DNA of 64,000 nucleotides from Rhodobacter capsulatus (lineage in GTDB: Bacteria; Pseudomonadota; Alphaproteobacteria; Rhodobacterales; Rhodobacteraceae), in contig NZ_QKZO01000003.1 in assembly GCF_003254295.1 (NCBI RefSeq), forward strand, positions 256,532 to 320,531, read 5' to 3'. Below, one piece after another: positions 17,069 through 24,875 of this stretch. A program made the position numbers and the translations under genes. Positions within the stretch are counted from its first letter, which is position 1, and each line of letters begins with the position of its first letter. Below the pieces are notes generated by a model. That model worked only from the letters and a program-made list of their open reading frames with translations. It was not told where the DNA came from and did no database searches.

Positions 17069-17716
17069 ATGGCCCAACCCGCGACCCGCCCGACCGAAAC
17101 CGCCGCCCATGACCGGCTTTACCGCAGCCTGCGCCAGCAGATCCTGACCGGCGAGCTCGCGCCCGGCCAGGCGATGACGCTGCGCGGCCTTGGCAAGCAA
17201 TATGGCCTGTCGATGACCCCGGTGCGCGAGGCTTTGCGCCGCCTCGTGGCAGAAGGCGCGCTGACGCTGTCCTCCTCGGGGCGGGTCTCGACACCCGAGC
17301 TGACGAACGAGCGGATCGAGGAGCTGGCCGCGCTGCGCGCGCTGATCGAGCCGGAGCTGGCCTCGCGCGCCCTGCCCCGCGCCCACCTTGCGCTGATCGA
17401 CCGGCTGTCCGCGATCAACACGGCGAATGCCGAGGCCGTCGCGCGGCGCGACGCGGTGGCCTATATCCGCACCAATCTGGAATTCCACCGCACGTTATAC
17501 CTGCGCGCCCAGGCGCCCGCGATGCTGGCCGTGCTGGAAACGGTCTGGCTGCAGCTGGGGCCCACGATGCGGCAGCTGCACGGCAAGTTCCCCCGCACCG
17601 AGCCGCCGCGGCATCACCGCCTGATTCTGGCGGCGCTGCGGGCGGGCGACGAACCGGGGCTGCGGCTGGCGGTGCGCACCGATGTCACGCAGGGCCTGCG
17701 GCATCTGACCGGCTAG
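17069..17716 (+). CDS. GntR-family transcriptional regulator, FCD type
   Basis: The 215-residue protein has an N-terminal winged helix (residues ~15-75, with GLGKQYGLSMTPVREALRRL as recognition region). The C-terminal all-helical FCD ligand-binding domain includes NLEFHRTLY and PRHHRLILAALRAGD, which supply metal- or ligand-binding residues. It probably represses a carboxylate catabolic gene set, but the immediate neighbours give no target. It ends directly at the intergenic repeat at 17716-17780. Confidence 0.88.
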   Translation: MAQPATRPTETAAHDRLYRSLRQQILTGELAPGQAMTLRGLGKQYGLSMTPVREALRRLVAEGALTLSSSGRVSTPELTNERIEELAALRALIEPELASRALPRAHLALIDRLSAINTANAEAVARRDAVAYIRTNLEFHRTLYLRAQAPAMLAVLETVWLQLGPTMRQLHGKFPRTEPPRHHRLILAALRAGDEPGLRLAVRTDVTQGLRHLTG

Positions 17717-17780
17717 GGGGGGGCGCTGCCCCCCGTCCCTGCGGGACGCCCCCCGAGGTATTTGAAGCAAGATGAAAGGG
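17716..17780 (+). repeat. GC-palindrome plus TATTTG intergenic repeat, copy A
   Basis: GGGGGGCGCTGCCCCCC is followed by GTCCCTGCGGGAC, CCCCCCGAG and GTATTTGAAGCAAGATGAAAG. The same order recurs at 38131, 44873 (inverted) and 60331. It follows a stop codon and may act as a terminator or mRNA 3'-end element. Confidence 0.75.
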
Positions 17781-17889
17781 CGCCGGGTTGCGGCCGGGTC
17801 CCTGATCGCGCAAATGTGCCAAGAAGCTGTGGCAGTTTCTTCCCGGCTGAACTACGCCTCTGCCACGTTTTCGATTTGACGAGGCCCAG

Positions 17890-18393
17890 ATGATGAATCC
17901 TTTGACCGCCGAAGAGCGCAAGACGCTGGAAATGACCGTGTTGATGACGCCGGATCTGGCGAATTTTTCCGGCAAGGTGCATGGGGGGGCGCTGTTGAAC
18001 TGGCTCGACCGCGTCGCCTTCTCGCTCGCCTCGCGCTATTCGGGGCGCTATGCGGTGACGATTTCCGTCGATCAGGTGATCTTCAAGGAACCCATTCACG
18101 TCGGCGAGCTGGTGCGGTTTCGCGCCAGCGTGAACCACACCGGGCGGTCCTCGATGGAGATCGGCATCCGGGTCGAGGCCGAGAACATCCGCGAGGGCAC
18201 GCGGCGGCACACCAACAGCTGCTATTTCACCATGGTGGCGGTGGATGAGACCGGCAAGACCGTGCCGGTGCCGATGCTGGAGCCCGCAAACGAGACCGAG
18301 ATGCTGCGCTGGAAGGCGGCCGAACTGCGCAAGGCGCTGCGGCGCGAGCACGCGGCACAGATGGAGGCCGCAGCGCTGGGCAAGTCGGAATAG
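17890..18393 (+). CDS. acyl-CoA thioesterase, hotdog fold
   Basis: The 167-residue protein has the YciA/BACH-type block DLANFSGKVHGGALLNWLDR, with a catalytic Asp/His neighbourhood in the HGGALLNWLD helix, and DQVIFKEPIHVGELVRFRAS. It hydrolyses acyl-CoA thioesters in the cytoplasm; chain-length preference cannot be told. A second ATG one codon later is equally possible as start. It stands alone between the GntR gene and the L,D-transpeptidase. Confidence 0.88.
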   Translation: MMNPLTAEERKTLEMTVLMTPDLANFSGKVHGGALLNWLDRVAFSLASRYSGRYAVTISVDQVIFKEPIHVGELVRFRASVNHTGRSSMEIGIRVEAENIREGTRRHTNSCYFTMVAVDETGKTVPVPMLEPANETEMLRWKAAELRKALRREHAAQMEAAALGKSE

Positions 18394-18478
18394 GCGCGCC
18401 CGGAACCCGGGCTGTCCTTTTGCGTTGAGTGGCGGCAGGCGCTTTGCTAGCCTGCCCGAACCGAACCGGGAGACCTGC

Positions 18479-19081
18479 ATGTATCGCCGCACCTTTCTGA
18501 CGAGTCTGGCCGCGCTGGGCGTGGCCGCAAAGCCGCTGTTCGCGCAGGCCGCCACAGCTCCGGCGGCTCCGGCTCCGGCCGCGGCTGCTCCCGCCAAGAC
18601 CTGGCCGATCGCGCCGCAATTCTACCCGACCGAGGTGGAGGTGAAGCCCGATCTGGCGGTGGGTTCGATCATCGTCGTCTCGGACAAGTTCTTCCTGTAC
18701 CACATCATCGCGCCGGGCAAGGCGATGCGCTACGGCGTAGCGGTCGGCCGCGCGGAGCTGCAGTTCCGCGGCCAGGCGACGGTGGCGCGCAAGGTCGAAT
18801 GGCCCAGCTGGAAACCCACCCCCGAAATGGTCAAGCGCAGCCCCGGCCATTACGCGAAATATGCCGAAACCGGCATGGCCGGGGGCCCGGGCAACCCGCT
18901 GGGCGCGCGCGCGATGTATCTTTACCAGAACGGCCATGATACCGGGATCCGCATCCACGGCACGGTCGAACCGTCCTCGATCGGCCATGCCGTCTCGAAC
19001 GGCTGCCTGCGCATGGTGAACGATCATGTGATGGCGCTTTACAAGGTGGTCGAACTGGGCACGCCGGTCACGGTCTACTGA
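18479..19081 (+). CDS. L,D-transpeptidase (ErfK/YbiS/YcfS type)
   Basis: The 200-residue exported protein has a signal peptide with twin arginine-like start MYRRTFLTSLAALGVAAKPL. An Ala/Pro linker and a YkuD domain with SDKFFLYHIIAPGKAMRYGV and IRIHGTVEPSSIGHAVSNGC (His160, Cys176) follow. Such enzymes crosslink peptidoglycan or attach outer-membrane proteins to it. The stop TGA overlaps the start of mnmH (TGATG), so the two are co-translated although their jobs are unrelated. Confidence 0.93.
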   Translation: MYRRTFLTSLAALGVAAKPLFAQAATAPAAPAPAAAAPAKTWPIAPQFYPTEVEVKPDLAVGSIIVVSDKFFLYHIIAPGKAMRYGVAVGRAELQFRGQATVARKVEWPSWKPTPEMVKRSPGHYAKYAETGMAGGPGNPLGARAMYLYQNGHDTGIRIHGTVEPSSIGHAVSNGCLRMVNDHVMALYKVVELGTPVTVY

Positions 19082-20127
19082 TGCGCCTGACCTCGGTCGC
19101 CGAGGCGGCGGCGCTCGATGTCGACACGATCATCGACGTGCGCTCGCCCGCGGAATATGCACTTGATCATCTGCCCGGCGCGATCAACCTGCCTGCGCTG
19201 TCAAACGACGAACGCGCCCGGGTCGGCACGATCTACAAGCAGGTCTCGCCCTTTGACGCGCGCAAGATCGGCGCGGCGCTGGTGGCGAAGAATGTCGCGG
19301 CGCATCTGGAGGGCCCCTTGGCGGAGAAGACCGGGGGCTGGCGGCCCTTGGTCTATTGCTGGCGCGGCGGGCAGCGCTCGGGGTCGTTTGCAACGATCCT
19401 GCGCGCGGTGGGCTGGCGCACCGATCTCGTCGAGGGCGGCTATAAAAGCTGGCGGCGGCTGGTGCTGGAGACGCTGGAACAACCGATCCGGGCGCCGGTC
19501 GTCGTGCTGGATGGCAACACCGGCTCGGCCAAGACCGCGATCCTGCAGGCCGCCCGGGCGCAGGGCGCGCAGGTGATCGACCTCGAGGGGCTGGCCAATC
19601 ACCGCGGCTCGATCTTTGGCGCACTGCCGGGCGGGCAACCGGCGCAGACCGGCTTCGAGGGCAAGCTGGCGCTGGCGCTGGCGCAGCTTGATCCGGCGCG
19701 GCCGGTGATCTTGGAGGCCGAAAGCGCCAAGGTGGGGCAGATCCAGCTGCCGAAAAGCCTGTGGGCGGCGCTGCGCACGGCGCCGCGGCTGCGGCTGCTG
19801 GCGCCCCTGCCCGCGCGCGCCGCCTATCTGGCGCGGGCCTATGCCGATATCGTCGCCGATCCCTTGCGGCTGACCCGGCTGATCGACCAGCTGCGCCCCT
19901 ATCACGCCGCCGAGGTGATTCACCTCTGGCACGGGCTGGCCGAGGCGCGGGCCTTCGAGGCGCTGGCGGCCGAGCTGATGCAGCGCCATTACGATCCGCG
20001 CTATGACAAGCACCGCGCACGGCAGGACCACCGGGTGATCGAGATCGCGGCCGCCAACCTTGCCCCCGAGGCGCTGACCGCGCTGGCGGCAGAGGTCACG
20101 GCCGCGGCAGGGCGATTGGCGGTCTGA
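19081..20127 (+). CDS. mnmH: tRNA 2-selenouridine synthase
   Basis: The 348-residue cytoplasmic enzyme has an N-terminal rhodanese domain with catalytic Cys93 in VYCWRGGQRSG. A P-loop domain with DGNTGSAKT (~144-152) follows. It converts 2-thiouridine at the wobble position of tRNAs to geranylthio- and 2-selenouridine using selenophosphate. This is the usual length and domain order for MnmH/SelU (formerly YbbB). Start ATG 19081 overlaps the stop of the L,D-transpeptidase. The tRNA-Met gene lies 62 bp downstream. Confidence 0.94.
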   Translation: MRLTSVAEAAALDVDTIIDVRSPAEYALDHLPGAINLPALSNDERARVGTIYKQVSPFDARKIGAALVAKNVAAHLEGPLAEKTGGWRPLVYCWRGGQRSGSFATILRAVGWRTDLVEGGYKSWRRLVLETLEQPIRAPVVVLDGNTGSAKTAILQAARAQGAQVIDLEGLANHRGSIFGALPGGQPAQTGFEGKLALALAQLDPARPVILEAESAKVGQIQLPKSLWAALRTAPRLRLLAPLPARAAYLARAYADIVADPLRLTRLIDQLRPYHAAEVIHLWHGLAEARAFEALAAELMQRHYDPRYDKHRARQDHRVIEIAAANLAPEALTALAAEVTAAAGRLAV

Positions 20128-20189
20128 AGCACTTTTTCCCGATTTCGCCCTTGACGCCCCCCGCGCCATCCCTTAGTGACGCCGCCAGT

Positions 20190-20266
20190 GGCTAGGTAGC
20201 TCAGCTGGTTAGAGCACGTGACTCATAATCACGGGGTCGGGGGTTCGAGTCCCCCCCTCGCCACCA
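20190..20266 (+). tRNA. tRNA-Met(CAT), elongator type
   Basis: A 77-nt cloverleaf with encoded CCA. The anticodon loop CTCATAA gives CAT, and the sequence follows elongator tRNA-Met. In the acceptor stem position 4 (T) faces 69 (C), a mismatch. A tRNA-Ile with CAT (lysidine type) is less likely from the overall similarity to elongator tRNA-Met. Confidence 0.92.
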
Positions 20267-20345
20267 ACAAAATCAAGCACATGGTCAAGATCCCCTTGAA
20301 CGGTTTGCGGCACCGTTTACACGGCAAAATTTCCTGGCGTGCTTG

Positions 20346-21194
20346 GGCGTTGTTGCAGAATTCGATTTGGAAGGGATTCACACCACGAATCCATGCAGTT
20401 AGACGGGTTTCATGAGCAAGCCCAAACGCGCCCGCTACCGCACGATCAACTGGTCTGCCTAAAACACCGCCCTTCGCAATCGCGGATCTCTGCTGATCTG
20501 GCTGGACAAGAAGATGGCTTGGCACGCACCGCGTAAAAGCCGTCCTGAACGCCCGCCGGTGTTCTCGGATTCGGCGATCCAGTTTTGCCTCTCGATCAAG
20601 GTGCTGTTCAAGCTTCCGATCAGACAAACCACCGGTATGGCTGCCAGCCTCCTTCGGCAGGCCTGTTCCGGACTATTCCACGCTGTGCCGCCGACAAAAG
20701 ACCCTGCTGGTCCAGATCCCTGAAGGCGAAGACATCGGCACGGTGACCGCCGACGGAGCCTATGACACACGCCGCGGCCACACCGTCTTCATCGACCGGC
20801 AGGCCATTCCGATCATCCCGATCCGCAAGAACAGACGCGCGTGGAAAGAAGACTGCCCCGCTGCGCTCGATATTGTCCTCGGACCAATGGCGGAGACTAT
20901 CTTGCCCCGCAACGAAACCCTGCGAGCCACCAGGCACTACGGCAGAGCATGTCTCGGAAACGATGGACGGGATACCACGCCCGCAGCCGCATCGAGGCCA
21001 AGATGCGGTGCCTCAAGGCTTTCGGCGAACGCATCGCAGCAAGAGACCCGGACCGCCAAACCGCCGAAATCCACATCCGCGTCGCACTCATCAACCGCTT
21101 CAATGCCCTCGGCACTGCCGGGATCGTCCGCCTGGGCTGAACCAGAACGGGACAGGGGGAATCACGCCTCAACCCGCCGTTCTGCAACAATGCC
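20346..21194 (+). mobile_element. decayed IS5-family insertion sequence
   Basis: Terminal inverted repeats GGCGTTGTTGCAGAA (20346-20360) and TTCTGCAACAATGCC (21180-21194) match at 14 of 15 positions. They enclose a broken IS5-type transposase gene. The size (849 bp) is shorter than intact members because the transposase has an internal deletion. No clear target-site duplication is seen. Confidence 0.85.
20412..21140 (+). pseudogene. IS5-family transposase, inactivated
   Basis: The frame begins MSKPKRARYRTINW and soon meets an in-frame TAA. It continues as MAWHAPRKSRPERPPVFSDS and AIQFCLSIKVLFKLPIRQTT. A deletion then shifts the frame before DYSTLCRRQKTL. After LLVQIP it jumps to EGEDIGTVTADGAYDTRRGH; the first catalytic Asp region of the DDE core is lost, and the joint lies in a CAGATCCC sequence. 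A further shift precedes RKRWTGYHARSRIEAKMRCL, which contains the catalytic Glu block, and the end NRFNALGTAGIVRLG. At least one stop, two frameshifts and a large deletion make it dead. Confidence 0.88.
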
Positions 21195-21317
21195 GTCCCG
21201 ATCCATCCGCCGTTCTGCCAAAGGGAATCCTCCCTATACGCGTGCGGGATTTCTCGTGTGACGCCCGCGCGATAGTCCTCAAGGCAGGTCGCCCGCCCCG
21301 CTCCGCCTCTCCCGCGC

Positions 21318-23099
21318 TCAGGCGCCGCGCAGCAGTCTGGCGTAAAGCCCGCCTTGCGCGATCAGGGCCTCGTGCGGGCCCTGTTCGACCACCTGCCCCG
21401 CCTGCATCACCACGATCCGGTCGGCATGCCGCACCGTCGAGAGCCGATGCGCGATGGTGATCGTCGTGCGCCCCCGCGCCAGCCCTTCGAGCGCCTCCGA
21501 CATCGCCCGTTCGGTGCGGGTATCGAGCGCGCTTGTCGCCTCGTCCAGAAGCAGGATCGGCGGATCGCGCAGGATCGTGCGCGCCAGCGCCAGCCGCTGC
21601 TTTTCCCCGCCCGAGAAGCGGAAACCGCCCTCGCCCACCCGGGTCTCGTAGCCCTCGGGCAGCGCCGCGATCACCTCGTGGATCTGCGCCACTTGCGCCG
21701 CGGCGATCAGCTCGGCCTCGCTCGCCTCGGGGCGGGCAAAGCGCAGGTTCTCCGCCACCGAGGCATGCAGCAGATAGGGCTCCTGCGACACCACGCCGAG
21801 CATCTGCGACAGCGTCTCGAAGCTCAGATCGCGCAGATCGACGCCGTCGAAGCGGATCGCGCCGCGGTCGACATCGTAAAGCCGCGCCAGAAGATAGCCG
21901 AGCGTCGTCTTGCCCGAGCCGGTCGGCCCGACGATGGCGACATGGCTGCCCGCCGGGATGTTCAGGGTCAGGTCGTCCACCGCCGGGCGGGTGGTGCCGG
22001 CATAGGAAAAGCCGACGTGATCCAGCTCGATCGCACCGCGCATCCGGGCGCGCTCCAGCGTCACCGGCGCCGGGCGTTCCGTGATTTCGACCGGCGTGTC
22101 GAGATATTCGAAGACGCGGGCGAAAAGCGCGCGCGTCTTGCGCATGTCGCGGCCGATTTCCAGAAGCTGTTCAAAGGGCCACAAAAGCTGTTCCTGCAGC
22201 GCGATCATCGCGACCAGCGTGCCGATGCTGGCCGGATCGTCGCTGCGCATCAACAGCCCGCCCGCCAGCAGCGTCAGCGCGGGCAGAACGGCGAGCGCGA
22301 AGCCGATCAGCATCCATTGCCCCTCGCCCGCCGTCTGCGCCCGCGCATCGAGCCGCGCCAGATCGTCCGAGAGCCGGGCAAAGCGCCGCGTCAGATGCGG
22401 GCCGCGCCCCATCGTGCGGGCCAGAATGATCCCCGGCGCCGAGAGCGTCTCCTGCACCGCGGCGGAAAGATCCGCGGCCCGGGCCTGGCGCTGCCACATC
22501 AGCGCCTCGCGCAGCTTGGCGACGCGATGGCTGATCAGCACCGTGCCCGGCACGATGAACAGAACGAAGAGTGCCAGCCGCCAATCCAGGATCAGGATGG
22601 CGATGGCGGTCATCACCACCGCGGAAAGCGCCCGGCCCAGCTCCGAGGCGGTCTCGGTCATCATCGCCTGCAGGCCCGAAATGTCGCCCGCGATGCGCGA
22701 TTGCACCTCGCCCGTCCGGGTGCCGGTGAAGAAGCGCAGCGACAGGCTTTGCAGATGCGCGTAAAGCCGGACCCGCAGATCATGCAAGATCGCCTGACCG
22801 ATGCGCGCGGTCAGCACCACCTGCCAGGCCCCCACCGCCGCGGCGGCCAGCGCCACCGTCACCATGCCGCCGACCAGAAGCAAGAGCAGCCCCAGATCCT
22901 GCCGCGGCAACGCCACGTCGATGACGGCGCGCAACAGGAACGGCCCGGCCAGACCGATCGCGGCGGCGAGCAGCATCAGCGCGACCACCCCGGCGATCCG
23001 GCGCCGATAGGGGGCGAAAAGCGCCAGCACCCGGGCCAGCGAGACATGCCGCGCGGCGAGATCGTCGTAGGTCTCGGCGGTGTCGGGATCATCGGTCAT
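21318..23099 (-). CDS. ABC exporter half-transporter (MsbA/MDR type)
   Basis: The 593-residue protein has an N-terminal six-helix transmembrane domain (~25-320). The C-terminal nucleotide-binding domain has Walker A GPTGSGKTT, signature FSGGEKQRLALA, Walker B PILLLDEATSALD and the H-loop AHRLSTV. It works as a homodimer exporting lipids or drugs across the inner membrane. It is the last gene of the RND/two-component operon, and its ATG overlaps the histidine kinase stop by ATGA at 23096-23099. The substrate is not known; location suggests a compound handled by the same regulon. Confidence 0.9.
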   Translation of the reverse strand: MTDDPDTAETYDDLAARHVSLARVLALFAPYRRRIAGVVALMLLAAAIGLAGPFLLRAVIDVALPRQDLGLLLLLVGGMVTVALAAAAVGAWQVVLTARIGQAILHDLRVRLYAHLQSLSLRFFTGTRTGEVQSRIAGDISGLQAMMTETASELGRALSAVVMTAIAILILDWRLALFVLFIVPGTVLISHRVAKLREALMWQRQARAADLSAAVQETLSAPGIILARTMGRGPHLTRRFARLSDDLARLDARAQTAGEGQWMLIGFALAVLPALTLLAGGLLMRSDDPASIGTLVAMIALQEQLLWPFEQLLEIGRDMRKTRALFARVFEYLDTPVEITERPAPVTLERARMRGAIELDHVGFSYAGTTRPAVDDLTLNIPAGSHVAIVGPTGSGKTTLGYLLARLYDVDRGAIRFDGVDLRDLSFETLSQMLGVVSQEPYLLHASVAENLRFARPEASEAELIAAAQVAQIHEVIAALPEGYETRVGEGGFRFSGGEKQRLALARTILRDPPILLLDEATSALDTRTERAMSEALEGLARGRTTITIAHRLSTVRHADRIVVMQAGQVVEQGPHEALIAQGGLYARLLRGA

Positions 23100-24187
23100 G
23101 AAAGGTCTTGCTCCGAAAGGGAAAGTCCGCGGCAGGGCAGACGGATTTCGACCGCCAGCCCGGGGCTGTCGGGGACAAGGATCAGCGCCTCGCCGCCATG
23201 GGCGCGGGCGATGGCGCGCACGATCGGCAGGCCCAGCCCCGAGCCGCCAAGGCTGCGCCCGCGCGAGTCTTCCGCGCGCCAGAACCGCTCGAAGGCGCGG
23301 GCGCGGCCCTCGGGCGACAGGCCCGGGCCGCTGTCGGTGCAGCGGAAGAAGACCACATCCCCGGCCGTGCCGGTTTCGACCCGCAGCCGGGCCTGCGGCG
23401 CGTAGCGGCAGGCGTTTTCCAGCACCGCGACAAAGGCCTGGCGCAGCCGCGCCCGGTCAGCCCGGGTCACCGCGGGGGCAAGGCTGCAGGTCACGACCAG
23501 CCCCGCACCGGCCAGTTGCGCGTCGAGCGCGTCCAGCGCCGCCTCGGCCTCCGCGGCCAGATCGACCGGGGCGCAGATCAGATCCAGCTGCCCGGCCGTG
23601 CCAAGGGCCAGCGTGCGCAATTCCTCGACAATGGCGGACAGGTCATCGACATGCACGATCAGCCGGGCATAAAGCTGCGGGCCGGGCTCGAAAACCCCGT
23701 CAAGCAGCCCCTGCAAGCGCCCGCGCAGGATCGTCAGCGGGGTGCGCAACTCATGCGCGATGGCGGAATTCGAATAGGCCAGTTCCGCCTCGGCCTGTTG
23801 CAGCCGCTCGGCCATGCGGTTGAAATCGGCCACCAGATCGCCCGCCTCGCCGAAGCTGCCGCGGGGCAGACCGGCACGGGCGGAAAAATCGCCGCTGGCG
23901 ATCTGGCGGGCGGCGACGGCCACGGTTTCCAGCGGCGCGAGGATCCGCCGCCCCAGCCGCCAGCCGATCAGCGCGGCGCTGAGAAGACCAAAGCCCAGCA
24001 CCAGCCCGACCATCACCGTATCGCCGAGCCGCCAGCTTTCATCCGCCGTGGCATCGGGGTAAAGCCATTCGTAGATCACGAAGAAATAGGCCATCATGCC
24101 GAAATAGACGACCGCAAAGGCCGTCAGCGTCAGCCCGATCATCGCGCGGGTGATCTGCGAGCGGAGATTGGCGCCCTTAGCGGCCAT
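23096..24187 (-). CDS. sensor histidine kinase (BaeS/CpxA type)
   Basis: The 363-residue membrane protein has two transmembrane helices (~15-40 and ~58-80) enclosing a very short periplasmic loop, then a HAMP domain. The catalytic core shows H-box SAIAHELRTPLT, N-box LENACRYAP, G1 DSGPGL and G2 GSGLGLPI. With so small a sensor loop it probably senses within the membrane or through a partner. It overlaps the response regulator gene by 11 nt and the ABC exporter gene by 4 nt. It probably controls its own operon. Confidence 0.93.
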   Translation of the reverse strand: MAAKGANLRSQITRAMIGLTLTAFAVVYFGMMAYFFVIYEWLYPDATADESWRLGDTVMVGLVLGFGLLSAALIGWRLGRRILAPLETVAVAARQIASGDFSARAGLPRGSFGEAGDLVADFNRMAERLQQAEAELAYSNSAIAHELRTPLTILRGRLQGLLDGVFEPGPQLYARLIVHVDDLSAIVEELRTLALGTAGQLDLICAPVDLAAEAEAALDALDAQLAGAGLVVTCSLAPAVTRADRARLRQAFVAVLENACRYAPQARLRVETGTAGDVVFFRCTDSGPGLSPEGRARAFERFWRAEDSRGRSLGGSGLGLPIVRAIARAHGGEALILVPDSPGLAVEIRLPCRGLSLSEQDLS

Positions 24188-24875
24188 GCGGCGCCTCCAG
24201 CCGGTAGCCGATGCCGCGCACGCCGGTCAAAAGCCCCTCGGCCCCGGCGGCGGAAAGCTTGCGGCGCAGGTTGCTGACATGGCTGTCGACGGTGCGGTCC
24301 AGCGCCTCGCCCTCGGGCAGGCAGGCATCGACCAGATCGGCGCGGGCAAAGGCGCGTCCGGGCGCGGCGGCCATATGCGCAAGGATGCGAAATTCGGTCG
24401 GTGTCAGATCGAGCGGCACAGGCCCCGCGGCGGTCTCGACCACGGCGCGGATCGCCTGCGGATCGACGCTCAGCGGGCCAAGGCGCAGCACGGCCTCGGG
24501 CGCGCGGCCCAAAGTTCGGCGCAGCACGGCGCGGGCACGGGCCACGACCTCGAGCGGGTTGAAGGGCTTCACGACATAATCATCCGCGCCGATGCGCAAA
24601 GCCTGCAGCTTGTCCAGATCCTCGGCCAGCGCGGTGACCATGATCACCGGCGTCTCGCCCCGGCGCCGCAGCGCGGCCAGCACCTCGTAGCCGTCCAGCC
24701 CCGGCAGCTTGATGTCGAGCACCACAAGATCGGGGCGCAGCCGCTGGTGATGCGCAAGGCCCAAAGGCCCGTCACCCGCGCAGATCACCCGGAAGCCTTC
24801 GCGGGCGAAATAGCTTTCAAGGATCTCGGCAATCTCGGGTTCGTCTTCGATGATCAGGATCAGAGCGTTCATCAT
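24177..24875 (-). CDS. OmpR-family response regulator (BaeR-like)
   Basis: The 232-residue protein has a receiver domain with acidic pair EDE (10-12), phospho-acceptor Asp54 in VVLDIKLPG and Lys in VVKPFNPLE. A winged-helix output domain with LTPTEFRILAHMA and DSHVSNLRRKL follows. It pairs with the histidine kinase encoded next. Its start overlaps the RND pump stop by ATGA (24872-24875), so regulator and pump are co-translated; autoregulation of the operon is likely. Confidence 0.94.
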   Translation of the reverse strand: MMNALILIIEDEPEIAEILESYFAREGFRVICAGDGPLGLAHHQRLRPDLVVLDIKLPGLDGYEVLAALRRRGETPVIMVTALAEDLDKLQALRIGADDYVVKPFNPLEVVARARAVLRRTLGRAPEAVLRLGPLSVDPQAIRAVVETAAGPVPLDLTPTEFRILAHMAAAPGRAFARADLVDACLPEGEALDRTVDSHVSNLRRKLSAAGAEGLLTGVRGIGYRLEAPHGR

